NCBI GenBank assembly: GCA_027924585.1
Contig: BSBM01000372.1
Location: forward strand, 33,846,001 to 33,910,000
Source of the DNA: Larix kaempferi
Lineage: Eukaryota; Streptophyta; Pinopsida; Pinales; Pinaceae
DNA: 64,000 bases
Reading direction: 5' to 3'
The translations under genes and the position numbers were made by a program. The notes under the pieces are model-generated. The model had not been told where the DNA came from, ran no database searches, and saw only the letters and a program-made list of their open reading frames with translations. Numbering within the stretch: the first letter of the stretch is position 1; every line of letters starts with the position of its first letter. Positions 33,206 to 45,970 of the stretch are shown here, one piece after another.

Positions 33206-34125
33206 TTATTTCTTTCCTTGTCTCTTTTTTGATATTTTTATTTCTTTCTTGGGAACTTCTTCTTCATCACGATATGACCTTTTTGCATAAGGACATTTGG
33301 AAGAAAAATGACCAACTTTACCACAATTAAAACATTTGAAAGGAAGCTTACCTTTGTACTTGACAATTCCCCTTTTTAACTTTCTCACAAATTGGCCTCT
33401 TCTTCGTTGTTTGAGTCATCACCGTAGCTGAAGTATGAGCATGGTTTTGAATTTTCCTTGTTTTTCCTTATCTTCTTGGATGCCTTGAAAGCTGCTTCCC
33501 TTCTAGTTGGATTTTCCCATTCTGTTTTCATTTCGTATGTTGTAATAATTCCATGTAATCCATCCATGCCTAAATGATCTAGATCTTGTCTTTCTTCTAG
33601 GGTTGATATTTTAGAATCAAATCTCATCGGGAGAGATATGAATATCTTTTCAACAATTACTGAACTTTCAATCTTTTCTCCTAGTCCTCTCCTGGTATTC
33701 ACAATTTCATCTACTCGGATAAAATAAGTTGCAATGTCTATATCTTCCTTCATTTTAAAGTGTTCAAATGTTCTTCAATACGTTTTCATCTTGGCCCCTT
33801 TGACTTTAACATTTCCTTCATACACATTCTTGATCTTGTCCCAAATTTCTTTTGTTGAGGTACAATGCATAACCTTGAAATTTTTTGATCCTGATAGACC
33901 ACCCAAAATAGCATACATGGCCTTTGAATTACATTCAAAGTGTCTTATTTCAATTGTATCTACTACTGGAGTAATATCTAGTATAGTTTATCCATTCACT
34001 ACGGTCTTCCAAACATCAAGTTCATGTGATTGAAAAAATAATTTCATCCTTATGCTCCAGAAAGCATAATTCATCCCATCAAACAATAGTAATCCAAGCT
34101 TGGAATATTCTCCGTACTTCTCCAT
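33206..34125 (-). pseudogene. element D copia gag (UBN2 type) with CCHC knuckle
   Basis: Begins at ATG 34125 (MEKYGEYSKLGLLLFDGMNY, then AFWSIRMKLF), close to the primer site. After stops and a shift the UBN2 domain continues in 33385-33753 (YFIRVDEIVNTRRGLGE, LPMRFDSKISTLEERQDL, ELHGI-like GLHGIITTYEM). Another shift leads to 33206-33388 with RKLKRGIVKYKGKLPFKC and the knuckle CFNCGKVGHFSSKC, whose four zinc ligands are intact. Gag packages the element RNA. At least one TAA and two frameshifts disable this copy. Confidence 0.88.
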
Positions 34126-34172
34126 GCTTCTTACTGGGATTTACCTTCCATTGGTTAGACTGTTTCTGAAGG

Positions 34173-34190
34173 AACCCCACTCTGATACCA
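34173..34190 (-). other. element D primer-binding site
   Basis: Minus strand TGGTATCAGAGTGGGGTT, complementary to initiator tRNA-Met over at least the first 11 bases, two bases inside the 5' LTR. Confidence 0.9.
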
Positions 34191-34192
34191 AC

Positions 34193-35871
34193 TGTTGGAA
34201 TATTCACCAATATTGAGAGAGGGGGGTGAATCAGTATTGAGCACTTTTTACCATTTTTAACCTTAAGCACATTATGTAAAATTTACCATTAACAATGCCA
34301 GTAATCATCACATAAAATCATACACAGTGCACAAGATATTTTATGTGGAAACCCAAACGAAAGAAAACCACATAATGGTTTTCTTATATAAAACAATATT
34401 ACATTCAAAGGAAGCACCAACCTCCTGTTTATGAGCACCAACTCAAAGGAGGATACAAACCCATTCTCCAGATTCTCTAGCTCCCACTAGAAGGAGGATA
34501 CAACCCCTTGATCCATAGGCTCCAACCTGTAGATATGAATCCAATCCTTAGTGAGATACAAATCACCCTAGCACCACCTTGTCACCTTGGTTCTCCAACA
34601 CTAATTGGAAGGAAGCACCAACTCCTTGAGATCACAAGCACCAACTTGCCCTAGCACCATCGTGCTACCCTGATATGAATAAGAGTATCAACCTATCATT
34701 GCGTTCAAACTGTCACTGTCTCTATCTCTATTACTTTCACTATCACTATCACTATCACTATCACGATCACTATCACTATCACAGTCATAGTTAATGTCAC
34801 TTTCACTATCTTCACAATCTACCTCTAATCTGCTTCATAATCTACCTTTGATCTGCTTAATAATCTACCTCTGATATACTTTATACTATACATAAACCCT
34901 TACCTAAAAATGGAATATATATGAAATTATAGCAAACCAATATCTGAAATGTGTACCCTAGGTACTTCAATATCTCTACTTCATCTCCTCCAAATTTCAC
35001 TATCTGAAAGGTCCTATAACAAAATTTATAGAGAAAATACCAAATTGACCTGTATAATACTGATTTTAGGATCACTCAGAAACCCTAAATTCCCGAGGTC
35101 ATATCTCCGAAAATTAGCATACTAGCATCTAAAAATAGTAACACAAGTTCTTCAAGCTCTCTAATTCATCTCCTCCAAGGGGAACTATCTGATTTTTTCT
35201 AGAACAAAAGATATAGTGAAAATTCCAAACCGACCTGTTTAAAACTCATTTCAAGACCATTCACAAACCCTAACTTCCTAAGTTCATATATCCGAAATAT
35301 AGTAGACTAGCACCTGAAACTGGTACCATAGGTACTACGGGAACTCTACTTCATCTTCTCCAAGGGAGACTATTTGAAGCTTTCTAGAAAAAAAACATAT
35401 AGTGAAAATTCCAAACTGACATGTTTAAAGATAATTTTAGAATTATTCATTGGAAGCCCTAACTTTCCTAGGTCATATATCCGAAAATATAGCATACCAA
35501 CATCTGAAACTCATATCACAAGTTTTTTGAGATCTCTACTTCATCTTATCCAAGGGGAATTTTTTGAAGCTTTCTAGAACAAAATATATAGTGAAAATGC
35601 CAATATGACATGTTTGAATATGATTCGGAAACCCTAACTTCCCAAGGTCATATATCCTAAAATATAGGGAAAAAACATCTGAAATTTTTACCACAAGTAC
35701 TCACACATATCAAATCCATCCCATAAAAATTTCACATTTTGAATCATCAGAGAACAAAAGTTAGAGCGAAAAATCCAAGATGACATGAAAAATAGTTCAC
35801 AACAAAAAACCTAGAAGAAATCATCACAAGATTTCATCTTCCATTGGAATTTTGCCCTTCTTGTTAACATA
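34193..35871 (-). repeat. element D 5' LTR, left part (interrupted by E)
   Basis: Matches the first 1.7 kb of the LTR at 28621, including the approximately 180-bp internal repeats (34930-35710) and a (TATCAC)n stretch near 34739-34790. It stops at the E insertion and resumes at 50715. Confidence 0.9.
35867..35871. repeat. target duplication of element E, left (CTTCT)
   Basis: Identical to 50715-50719. The D LTR reads continuously across the pair when compared with 28621-31388. Confidence 0.92.
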
Positions 35872-36872
35872 GAAATATCGTACACATTTGAAATTTTTTC
35901 AATTCAAAACAGTAAGGCATTGTAAACATATAGTATGCGACCCACCGTAACATCCTCAACAGATCCAAAAAACAATTTGAGCCTCAAAGTACAAAAGACA
36001 TTAATTTTGGGCTACTTGCGCCACTTTTCCTTCAAAAGTATCGCTACTTGTGCATGATTTATAACTATGCACCCACACTAATATTACACAACTTTTATTT
36101 AGAAAGGTCGCGCTACCATGCAACTTTTGTTTTGAAAGTCACACTACTGCAAAAATGACAGAATCTCAACTACCCACAGTGCATTGAAGGCTCATCAAAT
36201 CCCCATCACCTCCAAGAATTCGAATTTGGATCCTCATGTACTTGGGTTCATTGAATGCCCCCTCTTTGTGTACTTTGGATCTATATCATGGAGTTAATGG
36301 GTTCACATATGAATCTAGTTGTTTCTTGGCCACCTTGTGGCCTATAAAAGGAAGCCATGGGCATGCATTTTAGAAGAGAAAACCAAGAGCAAGAATATGC
36401 AGCATAAATTGTATTGGAGCTTCCTCATAGTCCATATATTTCATAGTTCTTGGCATTCTCCAAGATCCTTTTCCTCCTTCCTTTAAGGGGAAAGTGCTTC
36501 TTTGCATTTGTTCTTTTAGCTATCTAGCATTTAGTGTGAAGAAAATAGGCCTCCCTAAGGGATATTGTTGGCTTCCCTCTGCAGCCTTCACCTCCTAGGT
36601 GACACTACATGTATTTGCTTGATCATTAGGCAATCTAAAGTGGTTCTTGCATTGGTTCTTTGTTGTGGTTTTCACCCTCTTGTTCCCTTTCATCATTTTT
36701 AGTTATTTTTGTTTTTATTTTGTTCTATTTCACTAACAAATCCTTACATGATCTACTTTAGGGTTATCAAATTTGCTTTATGTTTCTAAATACTAAGCCT
36801 AGTCAACAACATCGAGGGATTTCACCCAAAGTGGGAGAGGTTGCACACCTTTGTGCATAATTTCCCATAACA
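35872..36872 (+). repeat. element E 5' LTR (1001 bp)
   Basis: TGTTAACATAG to CCCATAACA, aligned with 44720-45413 plus 50393-50714. A motif of the type GCTACYGTGC recurs several times in its first 300 bases and again in the leader at 37083-37220. Confidence 0.92.
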
Positions 36873-36879
36873 GTATTTA

Positions 36880-36890
36880 TGGCGACTCCA
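36880..36890 (+). other. element E primer-binding site
   Basis: TGGCGACTCCA, seven bases after the LTR, is a primer-site type known from plant gypsy elements and differs from the tRNA-Met site used by its neighbours. Confidence 0.7.
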
Positions 36891-39115
36891 CTTCATTTTG
36901 TTCATTTGATCTTAACTAGGTTGTTAATTGTTAGAGATCTAATTTTTGGTATATTTTCCTTTGCAGGTGAAGAGGTACATACCCTTCATTCCATAAATTT
37001 GGCCTCCTCTTGGAAAAAATAGCTATTTCAATAGACGCATAGATCTCGGTGTCTCATCCCTACTGTCAGCACATAGAAACCTTTGATTGTCACGCTACCT
37101 GTGCGGTTTAATAGACGTCTACCTTTGCAGTTTCGTCTCTCATTGGTAGCGCGACCTTTTCACATTGTAATCATGCTACTGTGCACCACTGAGTGTATTC
37201 TCCGTGCTACTGTGCACCTGTCTCTTCTTTTTCCATGCTGTTGTTCATTTTATTTATTTTTTATCAGTTTTTCACAATCTTGTAGCCCCAATGGCTGCTC
37301 AATAATGAACTAGAACTAATTAAATTTCAATAGTTACATATTTCTATAGTAATTAGATCACTTATACTAAGATTAGGAAGTAAAGATCCCATCTATATTG
37401 AAATCTACTGAGGTAACAAACCTTGAGCCTCTCAACGGGCCTCATTGTTGTCAATAGTATTCCGAGACATCTCATGTTCTTTGTTTACTTCGCATGTTTT
37501 TAGGCTAAAAGTAGTGTAGAATCCACTTTTTGCACACAAGTAAGGACCTAAAGACTGTTATCTCCCAAAGTATGCTCTTGACCTCACACTTCTTGTGAGC
37601 TTGGTGAATCAAAAATGGGTGAGAAGTGTGAAACACCTCCATTGCACACTTTTACTTCATTAGCACTTTGTTTTTGCAAAGCACCTTTAACATCTTTTAG
37701 AGTTAAAAGTTAAATCTCTATTTTCATTTACTTTACACTCTTCTAGTTAATTTGCAACAATCAATTTTCTTACCTCACATGTGTTTGCATCACTAGCACA
37801 CACTACGGGACCTAAAACTTCTTCCATTCCAAGTATGGTCTTCACCTCACACTTCTTGTGAGATTGGTGAATAAAAAAGGAAAGGAAGTGTGAAATACCT
37901 CCCTTACACTCATTAAGTGAATTTAGACCCTTAAAATCAACTTTGTAAATTTCCAACCAACTAAAATCTCTACATGAGGTCACAAAAAAACCTTTTAGTT
38001 AGGTAGGATTGATCGGGCCAGGCATCCATTAATGCCCACCAATCTAGTTTCATTAGGTGTTTGAAACATTGCATTGTTGAATTATATGGTACTATCAAAA
38101 TCCTGATATTAGCAAGTGTTAAAAGAAAACCTAGATAAGAAGTGCACCATGCACAAGGAGGTCAAAGCCGAGGTATAGTTTCCCTGCCCTCTCCAAAGAG
38201 CCACTCAAATTTTTGTGGAGGCGGCACTATACTACCCGGGAAGAACCACTTATTCACACTTGATGCACAGTATCTTAGTGGCCAAACTTAGGACATCACC
38301 AAGGAGCAACTGTGAGTGCAATTGACTCCTGAAGTCAATTATTGCCATTGGAAAGTGTTTCCAAGTCTTGTTGATTGGAACATTAGCCCCATCACCATTA
38401 GAAATAACTCTTTGTTACCTTCACTAGTCAATTGGTGTGTGGATCCCATTGTCACCATCAATTGTGCTTTTGGAAGTCCTAGTTACATTTCAGAGGAAGG
38501 ACGCTAAGTATTTTAGGGGATTGACACTTATTTTTCTTTTTAAATACAAGTCCACTAACTCGTAATTAAAAAAACCTACATGTGGGGACTCTTGCACTAA
38601 ACTGACATTGCACATATCACTCACTTTTTGCACCATATTGAATCTGTTGTGGTTGGCATATTTTTGCATCTGTCCAATTGTGTTTATTTCCATCATCACT
38701 CTCACTTGACATTAATCTTTCTCCATTGAGGAAAAAAAAACCACCTAAGGCAGTCCCGATGACTGCAAGGCCTATCCCCTCTCTCGAGAGTTGTTTTTCC
38801 ATTTTCTCCCCATGGTTCATGCGAGAGATACTCCAGCCGAGGAAGAACCTAGGCCACATTGATAGGATCATCAAGGCAAGTCCACTCCTCTCTTGATTCG
38901 TTTTCTCCTCTTAGAGAAGGTGTTGACCCTTTTGCCTCATCCTCTTGTGGAAGAGGCAATACTCCCTCTCGTCTTTCTCTTGGAAGATGTTTTTCGTTGT
39001 TTTCTCCCCTTAGGGATCCTTTCGACCATTTTTATCCCTCATCTCTCGTAGGGGGTCATTCATTATTTTCAACATCACCTCGGTCTCCACCTCGTAGAAA
39101 CTGCACACAACATAT
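36891..39115 (+). other. element E 5' leader, no gene recognised
   Basis: A 2.2-kb leader with only short frames. A pyrimidine tract ending TTTGCAG at about 36960-36967 looks like a splice acceptor. GC content rises toward gag. An upstream ATG at 39117 (MAGATPTLPFIASL) may be the real gag start in a shifted frame. Confidence 0.5.
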
Positions 39116-39178
39116 AATGGCAGGAGCAACTCCCACCTTACCTTTCATTGCTAGCCTCAATCTCCCATATTTGTCCAA

Positions 39179-40087
39179 ATGATCAATGACCCTATCGCAC
39201 ATGATCCAACATGGCCAACTATGCTGGATAGGATCCCCTCAGATATTTGTAAATTCGAAGGAAAACAAGGAGATGACCCCATCAACCATGTCATGTCCTG
39301 TCATTTATGGTGTTCCTCCAATAACGTAGTGGAAGACTCAGTGAGGCTTTGCCTCTTCCAGCGGACGCTCACTCGGACTAAAACCAAATGGTATGTAAAT
39401 ATACCAGGATCGACCTATGCCACCTTTGCGACATTGGCCACTACATTTATCACATACTTCCAGCTTCCTATTTCTCATGACCTTGGCCTTGAAATTCTCA
39501 CAGAATTTTGACAAAACACATCTACACACATCGTAGACCATATCCATGAGTGGCGTAGACACCCAACATTGTGTAAAATCAAGATATCACCCCTATTCAT
39601 GTTGGATTGGTTTATCAAGTCACTCCAATCGACCATTTCAAAAGATGTCACCAGATCCATGCCACAAAATGACGAAGAGGCCATCATGAAGGCCCAACAT
39701 TTCGATCTTATCTATGCACAATCAAGATACCTATACACCATCCTTCCTGAAGCCCCTCGACATTGGTCATTAGATCTTACACCTGCGGGTTTTTCATATT
39801 TAGCGGATGGGCTTATTGGGTCCATTTCCCACCAAGGAAAGGTTACGCCCCCTCCTACTTCTATGCTGTCCAATATGGAACCGCAGTACCCACCCATCCC
39901 TACCGTGGTTGCACCCTTTGATCCTGTACCAACTCCTACACTTGGTGAATTACAATATGGACCCTATAGTTTGACTTATCCCTATGCTAGCCAAACATCT
40001 ATGGTACCTCCACTACAAATGACACCAGTCGCTCCTACATCCACATCCTATGGAGTGCAACCCGCATTTACCCCTACACCAAGATAA
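39179..40087 (+). pseudogene. element E gypsy gag, one stop
   Basis: One frame through a single TGA at 39509-39511. It has ICKFEGKQGDDPINHVMSCH, LWCSSNNVVEDSVRLCLFQR and TYATFATLATTFITYFQLP, the capsid-like Retrotrans_gag domain. It continues with LDWFIKSLQSTISKDV and NDEEAIMKAQHFDLIYA, then a Pro/Thr/Tyr-rich tail ending in TPTPR. A shifted frame after 40087 holds a knuckle, CSICGEYGHYTHHF, near 40387-40430, whose last Cys has become Phe. The protein would build the particle. Confidence 0.88.
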
Positions 40088-41059
40088 AACCCTTACTATC
40101 CATTCCCATGTCCTAATGGTTCAACCCCCACACCTCATATGGTGGTAAATATAGTTCAACCCTCTTTGTCCCAACAAGCCCAACAATTTGAGTAGTTGAA
40201 CGGAGCCAATCCCCATAAACTTCAAAATCAGGGGAAGAAGAAGGGAAAGAAAAAACATAACCAAGAATAGGGGCAAAGGGGAAACCCCCCTCCCCAACAG
40301 AACCAGAACCAGGGAAAACCAAATGCAAGGGATAATAACCCCCCAAGCAAGGGAAGAATGAAAACCTGAGGACCAATTACTCCTGCTCCATTTGCGGAGA
40401 ATATGGTCATTACACTCACCATTTCCCTCTTATCCCTGACTGGCAATAATTGGTGGAGGCAAAGAAGAAGACAATGATAAATCCCCCTCAGGTACCTAAC
40501 CCTACACAACCCAAAACTGTTGTATTACAACAACCCTTTTCCAATCAAGGGGTCGTTACTCAACAATAAGAACCCTACCCCTCTAGTGATGGCTCCTTCC
40601 AGAAAATCTACACCTTGGATGTTAACCTCCAGAATAGAGCCAAAGGTTATGATAGGCCAGAAGCCCATGTAGCGGAAGATGTTCCTATCCCCTAAGGAGG
40701 CCCTCTGCAAATACCAGGCCCAAGTGGTGAATAGATCCCATGGATCCCCAATGTCCCACTTTATTGCACCCCTAATAACCCCCATATGAAATTCGCCCAC
40801 AATTATCGTATTGTGGATGACTTGGATCAGTCACCCGTTTCGATGTCGACGTTAGAGGTGTCGCAGTATTCCCTAACTTAGCATAAGGAATTAATTAATG
40901 CACTCGGAGCCATCGACCATTCCGACTCATGCCTCATGATTTTACAAAGGTGAACCACGACTACCCTCGTTAGTTGCATTCCAAGTCCATGTCACGGTAA
41001 AAAACATTATGATTTATTGATGTATCATTGATGAAGGCACATACAAAGACGTCATGTCC

Positions 41060-41473
41060 TCTAATGTTTGGAAATGATTGGGATCACCTGAGCTAGTGCT
41101 CTCATCTATCGCTCTTTGCGCATATGATGGGAGGCCATCCCAACCTCGGGGATTTTACCATAATGTCCCTATCAAGTTGGGGGGTAATATGGTCATGATC
41201 AATATTGAGGCAGTCGATGCCCAACTTGACCACACCATTCTCTTGGGGCATAGTTACATGTACGCCATGAAGGTGGTCGCCTCCTTGGTATTCTGCATCG
41301 TGATGTTTCCCTTTAATAGGAAAATAGTCACCCTCGACCAACTTAACCACTATGACCCCAATACCAACACCAATCCCGACAGTGTCCTACCCATTGTCGT
41401 CGGGAGAAGTCAACCTCCTAATGTTGATATTTCCCCAAGAATGTACAAGGACTCTAACTTGCTAGGGGTGTAA
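41060..41473 (+). pseudogene. element E retropepsin-like domain
   Basis: An open stretch of about 131 codons in the same frame as gag, separated from it by a region full of stops. GRPSQPRGFYHNVPIKLGG, then FLAV-like MINIEAVDAQLDHTILLGHS and YMYAMKVVASLVFCIVMFP, match the C-terminal half of the gypsy aspartic protease. The catalytic D-S/T-G motif is not clear upstream. This is where pol would start, but no RT follows. Confidence 0.75.
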
Positions 41474-41677
41474 TCCAGTACGCCACCTAAGATCCCCATG
41501 TCCACCGATGGACTTATGTGTATGATTTTTGTTGATGAAAATGTGCCCACCTCTCCCTCAACATCGCCATTATCCCCTCTGCTGAGTCACGGTGTTGAAA
41601 AAAAGTTGAGTCCATCGGTGCCTCCTATTTTCCAAATCCCATTCTTGTACCCCACCATGAGAGTGTAAGGGACACCA

Positions 41678-42007
41678 ATGATAGCTCATTTGACACTACT
41701 TGGGTTAACCTTGGGTATACTTGTGTGGTACCTTACACCACCATACCTAGATATGGCTTCAAATCCTATATCCCATTATGAGTTTGTCCCTATTTCGAAT
41801 CTTATGCCTTTTAGTCCGGTTACACCCTCTATACCTTCAGTCGAACCTATGACATCCTTAATTAAACCAACACCGGTCATCACTAAAATGAATAATGGGG
41901 GCATGGGACAAACTAAGTTAAAATCCCCCCTCATACCCAAACCATCTCCCAAATCATCATCGGGGGTCGCTAAGCCTAAAGCGGGGGCATCAACCAACAA
42001 TGGTTGA
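41678..42007 (+). pseudogene. element E Pro/Ser-rich linker ORF
   Basis: 109 codons rich in Pro, Ser, Thr and Lys (KPSPKSSSGVAKPKAGA at the end). No domain recognised. It overlaps the start of the knuckle ORF and probably belonged to the same protein. Confidence 0.45.
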
Positions 42008-42856
42008 AAGCCCCAGTAATGACCAATACTCCCACACAGAGGTTCACTCCACCATTTTCTCTCTGCGGGAAACAAGGCCATGTGACCAACCTATGCCCCA
42101 CCTTGTTGGAGCTCAAGAATATTATCAACACCTCTATCAATTTGACACATGATCCATCGACTGTAGCATGTGGCACCTCATCGTTTCCCACACCTAAGTA
42201 TAAATCATTGCGTACCAAGCACACATTTTATTTGTTCCAAGTTTGGGCACAACACACATCATTATCCCAACCTCCCTCAATTTCAGGACGCTTTGGAAAT
42301 TACCGAACTTATCCAAGATTTGGTCGAGATTTCTTCCCCTCAAACTTAGGAAACAAATTCTATCAATGTGGTCATTACATTGGCGAAAACACCAGTTGCG
42401 CTTATCTCAAAACCATCCCTTTCGATAGTTCCCGTTGTTGAGCCTATGACGCCACAAGACCCCTTCCCTATGGCTCTTACGATGACAGAAAACCATTATA
42501 GATGCTCATCCCATGGATACTATGCTCACATGATCCCCTCTAGGGCCATCACAGACATTTTGGATCAAGACAACTCCCCTTCGGCACATATACCTCTCCA
42601 TGCCCGAGTATCACGCCCATGCCGATCCTGTGGCGAAATTTCTCACTTTTTGTTCCAGTTTCCCATTTTAAGCGCCAAACGAGAATCCCTCCTCGAACTA
42701 ATGAAGCTCCAGGATCAACTCTCCTACCTCAACATTGACTCTCATGGATTACCCGCTGAAGAAGTTGTTCCTCCCCTACTAGATAGCATTGATACCGCAC
42801 CATCCTCGACCAGTTTACTCGCTAGTGATGATTTATCATATTTTGAAGAAGACTAG
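42004..42856 (+). pseudogene. element E multi-knuckle ORF (about five degenerate CCHC motifs)
   Basis: Two overlapping frames (42004-42441 and 42368-42856) carry motifs with CX2CX4HX4C spacing. They are FSLCGKQGHVTNLC near 42055, FYLFQVWAQHTSLS near 42227 (all ligands lost), FYQCGHYIGENTSC near 42358, YRCSSHGYYAHMIPS near 42497 and CRSCGEISHFLFQF near 42628. Spacing is about 130-170 bases. Each has lost one or more ligands, mostly Cys to Phe or Ser by single changes. A Leu-rich stretch (LLELMKLQDQLSYL) follows the last. Such proteins bind nucleic acid, but a tandem set placed after the protease is unusual. Function unknown. Confidence 0.6.
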
Positions 42857-44710
42857 CATGACATGAGATCTACACAGTGGCACTTCTCGCTATCCAAATC
42901 GACAAGTCCCATCTGGAAATCATTTTCCCCACCCCTAATCTAAGTGCACTCCCTAGGTGCTCTATGTTTTGGTTTTCAATTCTGCATCTTCAATACCTTT
43001 GTCATGTTCTTTACTACGCTTGGGTATTTGCACCGTATGTGTAGGATAATGACCAAGACTTGACTATCTCTTTTTTTTCCATTATAAGAACAATACTCCA
43101 CCCCTCAACAATGGAGCCGGACTTCTATCACAAATATCGTCTTGAAACTGGCATATCCCCTTTGTTTGCATTGCATTTACTAGACATTCCTTTTGATAAC
43201 CATATGGTTCCCATCCCTAGTAATGATATGCCATCAATATCACTACTGTGGATAACATCTTTCCCCCATGGGTGTGCACACCATTACATCCCAGTCATCA
43301 TTTGAAACCCATGATGTCAACCCCCCACAAGCCCGAGGAATTTGATTCACCTTGAAATGATCAACCCATAGTTCATCATTTTGTATTTGTGCATTTAATC
43401 TCCCACCTTCAACAACCAATGCCATCAAATTATTTGACACATGTTAAGATAAAGAAACACAATTGACCACGCATACCCTCATGAGCACTCTACCATTTGC
43501 AATCTTCTTCGCACCCTCCCAGACACCTATGGGGACCCCACCCTATGAAGAAACCAATTCTATTGAATTATTCCCATAAAAACACTTTGCATGGCATTGA
43601 TTCATGGGGAGCGTGTCTTTGTGTTTGCAAACCAACCCTCACATAATTATGGAAATGGTTCCCCAACTCACTCAAAACCATGGGAACTTCACCCATCATC
43701 AAATCGATTCCTTGATTCACCCAAAACTGTGAGAATCCCACCCATCATCAAATTGGTCCATCGACACCCCTAAATCCACAGGGAACCCACCAACTATTCT
43801 TTATGTACAAATTGTTCCCCAATCCACTCAATCACTATCACCCTCAGTGTTGTGTCCCCAACAAAATCCTTCATTTGCAGTTTGTCTCCCTTTGTTACAC
43901 CCTGTACCTTTATTTTGAAGAATTCCATCCATTAATCCCCAATTTGACATCGATCAAAGGAAGTCATGAGCCTTACACTTACCAACCAATATTGTGTCAA
44001 GCCGGTTAGTCCAACACTTGGTTACAAAATGATCTTGGTTCTCAGGATAAGATCCTCGTTTGATCATATACTTCAACTCTCATCAACACCGAATCACCAT
44101 ATTCTGAGAGTTGTAGTAGTTGTAGTTGTACATTGGGGTCCCTTTCAATCAGTATAAGGGATCACCTCGAACTAAGTAGGGATATCCATTAGTTCTCCCT
44201 AACTTAGAAGTATCTCATATGCTCAACAACAACACATCTATCGAATCAATGAGAGTCGTATGTTTCGAAGGTAGTAGTGTTCACATTTATAAATCATGGT
44301 AGCAACAATTTGGTGAGGTCTTACATTCAACACCCTCACTAGTGTTCTGGTCCCCCACCCCCATGGGATTATCATGGTTATTAGCAGTACCACTTCTTCA
44401 ACACCTGTAATAGCATTTCCAGGTTCATTTAATCTTGCATGGGTTGAAGCTTCCTTCATCCATGTGTCGATAGTGTATTGAGTTGATCTTCTCTTATTGT
44501 ATTCGTTTGTGGAAGCTTTTCACGAGCATGGGTATGCCTGTCTCTTTTGTATAAAACATGTTATTTTATTCTAGCTTCACCAACAATCTTCCCCCATGGG
44601 AGGACCTTATTCGTCCACACTTGCTTCACGACTTTAAGGACCACCAAAGAGCACAAAAGAAACGATGATTCATTATCGGCCCTACAATACCCTACAAACC
44701 TCATACATCA
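42857..44710 (+). other. element E 3' internal region, nothing recognised
   Basis: Short frames only. The longest, 43060-43305, has no recognised motif. RT, RNase H and integrase are absent. A run of related phrases on CCCATCATCAAAT and ATTCACCCAAAAC near 43690-43760 is a small local duplication. Confidence 0.5.
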
Positions 44711-44719
44711 GGGGGAATA
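44711..44719 (+). other. element E polypurine tract
   Basis: GGGGGAATA directly before the TGTTAAC start of the 3' LTR. Confidence 0.9.
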
Positions 44720-45413
44720 TGTTAACGTAGAAATATCGCACACATATGACATTTTTTCAATTCACACAGTAAGGTGTTGTCAACATCTAGCATGCAGCCC
44801 ACTGAATACATCCTTATCATATCTAGAAAGCAATTTGAGCCTCAGAGTACAAAAGACATTAATTTTGGGCTACTAACGCCACTTTTCCTTCAAAAGTAGT
44901 GCTACTGGTGCAGGATTTATAACTATGTACCTGCGCTAGTTTCGCACGACTTCTCTTCAGAAAGGTCACGCTACCGTGCGGATTTTCCTTCGAAATCCGT
45001 GCTACTGCAAAAACGACAGAATCTCAACTACCTACAATGCATTGAAGGCTAATAAAAGCCCCATCACCTCCAAGAATTTGAATTTGGCTCCTCATGTACT
45101 TGGGCTCATTAAATGGTCCCTCTTTTTGTACTTTGGAGATAGATCATGGAGTCAATGGGTTAACATTTGGATCTAGTTGTTTCTTGGACACCTCTTGGAC
45201 TATAGAAGGAATCCATGGGCATGCATCTTAGAAGAGAAAACCAAGAGCAATGTTATGTTGCAGAAATTGTATTGGAGCTTCCTCATTTCCCATCTCTTTC
45301 ATAATTGTTGGAATTCTCCAAGATCCTTTGAGTCCTTCCTTCAAGGGGAAAGTGATTCTCTCCATTGGTTCTTTTAGCTATCTAACATTTAGTGTGAGAA
45401 AAATAGGCCTCCC
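44720..45413 (+). repeat. element E 3' LTR, left part (interrupted by F)
   Basis: Matches 35872 onward. It stops at CTCCC (45409-45413) where copia F begins and resumes at 50393. Confidence 0.92.
45409..45413. repeat. target duplication of copia F, left (CTCCC)
   Basis: Identical to 50393-50397. The uninterrupted site is preserved in the 5' LTR of E (GGCCTCCCTAAG). Confidence 0.95.
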
Positions 45414-45884
45414 TGTTAGAAAAACAGGATCGCATAGCAATAACAATAAACAGAAATGCAAATATAATCACACAAACACATTATAAGAGAGACACCAATA
45501 TATCGTGGTTCACCCAAGATGGGCTACGTCCAAACTGAAATTGCCAGTCCTTATCATTATACCGTCCAACAAAGTGAAGGGATACAATCTGCAGCACAAC
45601 CGCTGCACTTCCTCTTCACTGTCTCACAGTCTCTCTTCTTGATCTCAGAGATCTTTACAATGCATAATACCTAATACATCAACCCTAGCCGTATTACAAT
45701 GTCTTTCTTTTATAGGGGAAATACAATGGGAAAATACCACAGGTTACCTAAAACCATGGGCCCATAAATTGTTGGCAAAAACAGCCCCAACCTCAAGGTT
45801 GGGGAATGAGTGTACAGTCCTCTGGGGTACACGGCTGAGACAATATCATCTATGAGACTGGAAGATCTGGCTCCACAACCAACA
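45414..45884 (-). repeat. copia F 3' LTR (471 bp)
   Basis: TGTTAGAAAAACAGG to CACAACCAACA, the partner of 49922-50392. Confidence 0.96.
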
Positions 45885-45899
45885 ATCTCCCACTTGGAG
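45885..45899 (-). other. copia F polypurine tract
   Basis: Minus strand AAGTGGGAGAT directly before TGTTGGTTG, a typical copia arrangement. Confidence 0.92.
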
Positions 45900-45970
45900 A
45901 CTGATCACAACAACTCCACCGCTGCTGTACTTGCTGGACCTTGGACTTGGCAAATTTCTCATCTTCACCT

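Noticed and set aside
42368-42856. Host zinc-finger gene
   Set aside because: It lies between the LTRs of element E, in the same orientation as its gag and protease, with decayed ligands; it is part of the element.
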